A program made the translations under genes and the position numbers. The notes beneath the pieces are model-generated. The model was given only the letters and a program-made list of their open reading frames with translations, did no database searches and was not told where the DNA came from. DNA of 64,000 nt from an uncultured Polaribacter sp. (lineage in GTDB: Bacteria > Bacteroidota > Bacteroidia > Flavobacteriales > Flavobacteriaceae): contig CANMHT010000004.1 in NCBI GenBank assembly GCA_947497755.1, positions 145,589 through 209,588 on the forward strand, in the 5' to 3' direction. Of this stretch, positions 62,624 through 64,000 are shown one piece after another. The number at the start of each line of letters is the position of its first letter. Position 1 is the first letter of the stretch.

Positions 62624-64000
62624 TTATTCGAATTTTAAATATTTAATTAAGTTAATTTTTGTTGCCTTATATGCCTTTAATCCAACTACTGCAAATACCA
62701 ATAGAATTAAAATAATTGGTGTAATTATATAGGGTAAAAATGGCATGTCTATTCTATAGACAAAGTTTTCTAGCCAATTTTGCATAAAATAATATGCTAT
62801 TGGTAATAAGATTACAGAAGAAATCAATACAATTTTTAAGAAGTTTCTTAATAGTTGATACATAATTTCTTTTACTGATGCACCTAAGGTTTTTCGTATG
62901 GCAACTTCTTTTAATCTTTGTTGAATTGTTAACGTTGATAAGGCAAATAATCCCAACAAAGAAATAATGATTACCAGAACAGACAAGATTAAAAACATGG
63001 TTTGCTGTTTCTGATATTTTTTATAGGTTCTAGCAAACTTTTTATCTAAAAATTTATACGAAAACGGATATTTAGCGTCTACATTTGTTTTCCAAAAATG
63101 TTCTATCTCTGCAATAGTTTCATCTACATTTTCTGGCTTAATTTTAAATTGTACTGCAGGTATCCAGCTTTTTGCTCGGTTATGACTATCCCAAGGAATA
63201 AAAAACATTGGAGCAATTTTAGTATCAAAGCCATCAAAATGATGATCTTTTACCATTCCAATTACTTCAAAACCATGATGGTCATCATCATACCAACCTA
63301 AAGAGACATTTTCTCCAATTGGTTTATTATAGATTCCTAATTGCTTGGCTGCAGTTTCATTTATTATAATTTTGTTAATTGTATCTGAAGCAATAGCCTT
63401 TGAAAAATCACGTCCTTTTACCAATTTAATCTTTGAAAAATCTAAATAATTGTAGTCCATTAAATTAGATGCTGCATTAAAACCAACATCATTAACTCTG
63501 TGATTTAAAGAAGTTCCGTTTACAAAGCCATCACCAGGAACAAACATACTTGAGCTTATTTCTGTAATGTTTTCTTTTTTAGAAAGTACTTCTTTTACTA
63601 AAAGATATTTTTTATAACTATCGTCTATATTATAAACATCTACCGCTAATACTTGTTCTTTATCAAAGCCTAGATCTTTTTTCATCATATAGTTAATTTG
63701 TGTACTTACTATAAGCATGCTAATGATAAAAAAACCAGAGATTAAAAATTGCAGTCCCAGCATTATATTTCTACCTAAATTTCCTTTTCTACTTTTAGAA
63801 ATACTTCCTTTTAAAACCTCTACTGCTTTAAAGTTAGATAAATACAAAGATGGAATGCTTCCTACAAAAACGGCCACAAAAACGGCTACAATAAATAGCG
63901 TTGCAATAGAATTGACATGTAAAATTGAAATGTCTTTTTGTATGTATTCATTAAAGAATGGTAAGGCAATCTCTACAATTACCAAAGCAAAAATAAACGA
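62624..64000 (-). CDS. MacB-type ABC transporter permease (5' part cut by window edge)
   Basis: At least 458 residues of a paralog of the next gene; the frame stays open to the window end, so the start is missing. It has the second periplasmic domain, Q-Q-R-L-K-E-V-A-I-R-K-T-L-G-A-S and the last three TM helices. Its C-terminus (R-I-D-M-P-F-L-P-Y-I-I-T-P-I-I-L ... L-I-K-Y-L-K-F-E) is nearly the same as that of the downstream gene, so the pair arose by tandem duplication. The one-base gap indicates one transcript. Confidence 0.88.
   Translation of the reverse strand, partial: SFIFALVIVEIALPFFNEYIQKDISILHVNSIATLFIVAVFVAVFVGSIPSLYLSNFKAVEVLKGSISKSRKGNLGRNIMLGLQFLISGFFIISMLIVSTQINYMMKKDLGFDKEQVLAVDVYNIDDSYKKYLLVKEVLSKKENITEISSSMFVPGDGFVNGTSLNHRVNDVGFNAASNLMDYNYLDFSKIKLVKGRDFSKAIASDTINKIIINETAAKQLGIYNKPIGENVSLGWYDDDHHGFEVIGMVKDHHFDGFDTKIAPMFFIPWDSHNRAKSWIPAVQFKIKPENVDETIAEIEHFWKTNVDAKYPFSYKFLDKKFARTYKKYQKQQTMFLILSVLVIIISLLGLFALSTLTIQQRLKEVAIRKTLGASVKEIMYQLLRNFLKIVLISSVILLPIAYYFMQNWLENFVYRIDMPFLPYIITPIILILLVFAVVGLKAYKATKINLIKYLKFE

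Overview
The window is a piece of a low-GC (about one third G+C by eye) chromosome from a marine-type member of the Bacteroidota, most likely family Flavobacteriaceae. The signs are the type IX secretion regulator PorX, two cargo proteins with type IX C-terminal domains, two large TonB-dependent receptors with carboxypeptidase-regulatory N-domains, the fused lpxC-fabZ gene, promoters of the TAnnTTTG class, and almost no Shine-Dalgarno sequences. I see no rRNA, tRNA, CRISPR array, transposase or prophage. Several genes appear to start at TTG.

Layout. 1-4.2 kb: a cut-off His-rich exported protein, a hotdog thioesterase, a VWA membrane protein, a lipoprotein with two internal repeats, and the remnant of a small exported protein. 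4.2-9.2 kb: an outer-membrane receptor divergent from a LytS-type sensor kinase and LytTR regulator, with a candidate two-box operator between them. 9.2-17.2 kb: a conserved housekeeping block on the minus strand (HD hydrolase, lpxD, lpxC-fabZ, lpxA, efp, lpxD-like, sucD, fabG) for lipid A, fatty acid, translation and TCA functions. 17.3-18.8 kb: porX. 18.9-20.4 kb: a small AT-rich accessory island with small genes, one of them frameshifted in an A9 tract, and two diverged copies of a 120-bp repeat, each just upstream of a gene. 20.4-29.7 kb: tsaE, alanine dehydrogenase, a giant secreted repeat protein, small DUF proteins, a TrmH-type methylase and a sirtuin without zinc cysteines. 29.7-34.1 kb: an Oar-like receptor and the rpsF-rpsR-rplI operon. 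34.2-43.8 kb: a fatty acid hydroxylase-family protein, an ECF sigma / anti-sigma / outer-membrane protein operon, PriA, a MepB-family protein and RecG. 43.9-51.7 kb: a four-gene surface locus. 51.7-64 kb: an rRNA methylase, a secreted endonuclease, purL, an esterase-like protein and two tandem ABC permeases.

The most interesting region is 43.9-51.7 kb. It encodes, in order, an exported Ig-fold chaperone-like protein, two exported paralogous small beta-strand proteins with a shared 'F-x-F/T-D-x-T-K-Y-x-S-G-I-T' motif and a shared C-terminal strand, and a 1779-residue outer-membrane protein. The last has a very long helical DS-repeat domain (11 near-identical 108-bp repeats), then Ig-like domains, a barrel-sized beta region, and two C-terminal beta domains. 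The order and domain logic resemble a chaperone-usher fimbrial operon. A strong hairpin follows the first subunit gene, a C7 tract sits just ahead of that gene, and the two last genes need TTG starts. I infer a flavobacterial chaperone-usher-like system; similarity searches and structure prediction would decide.
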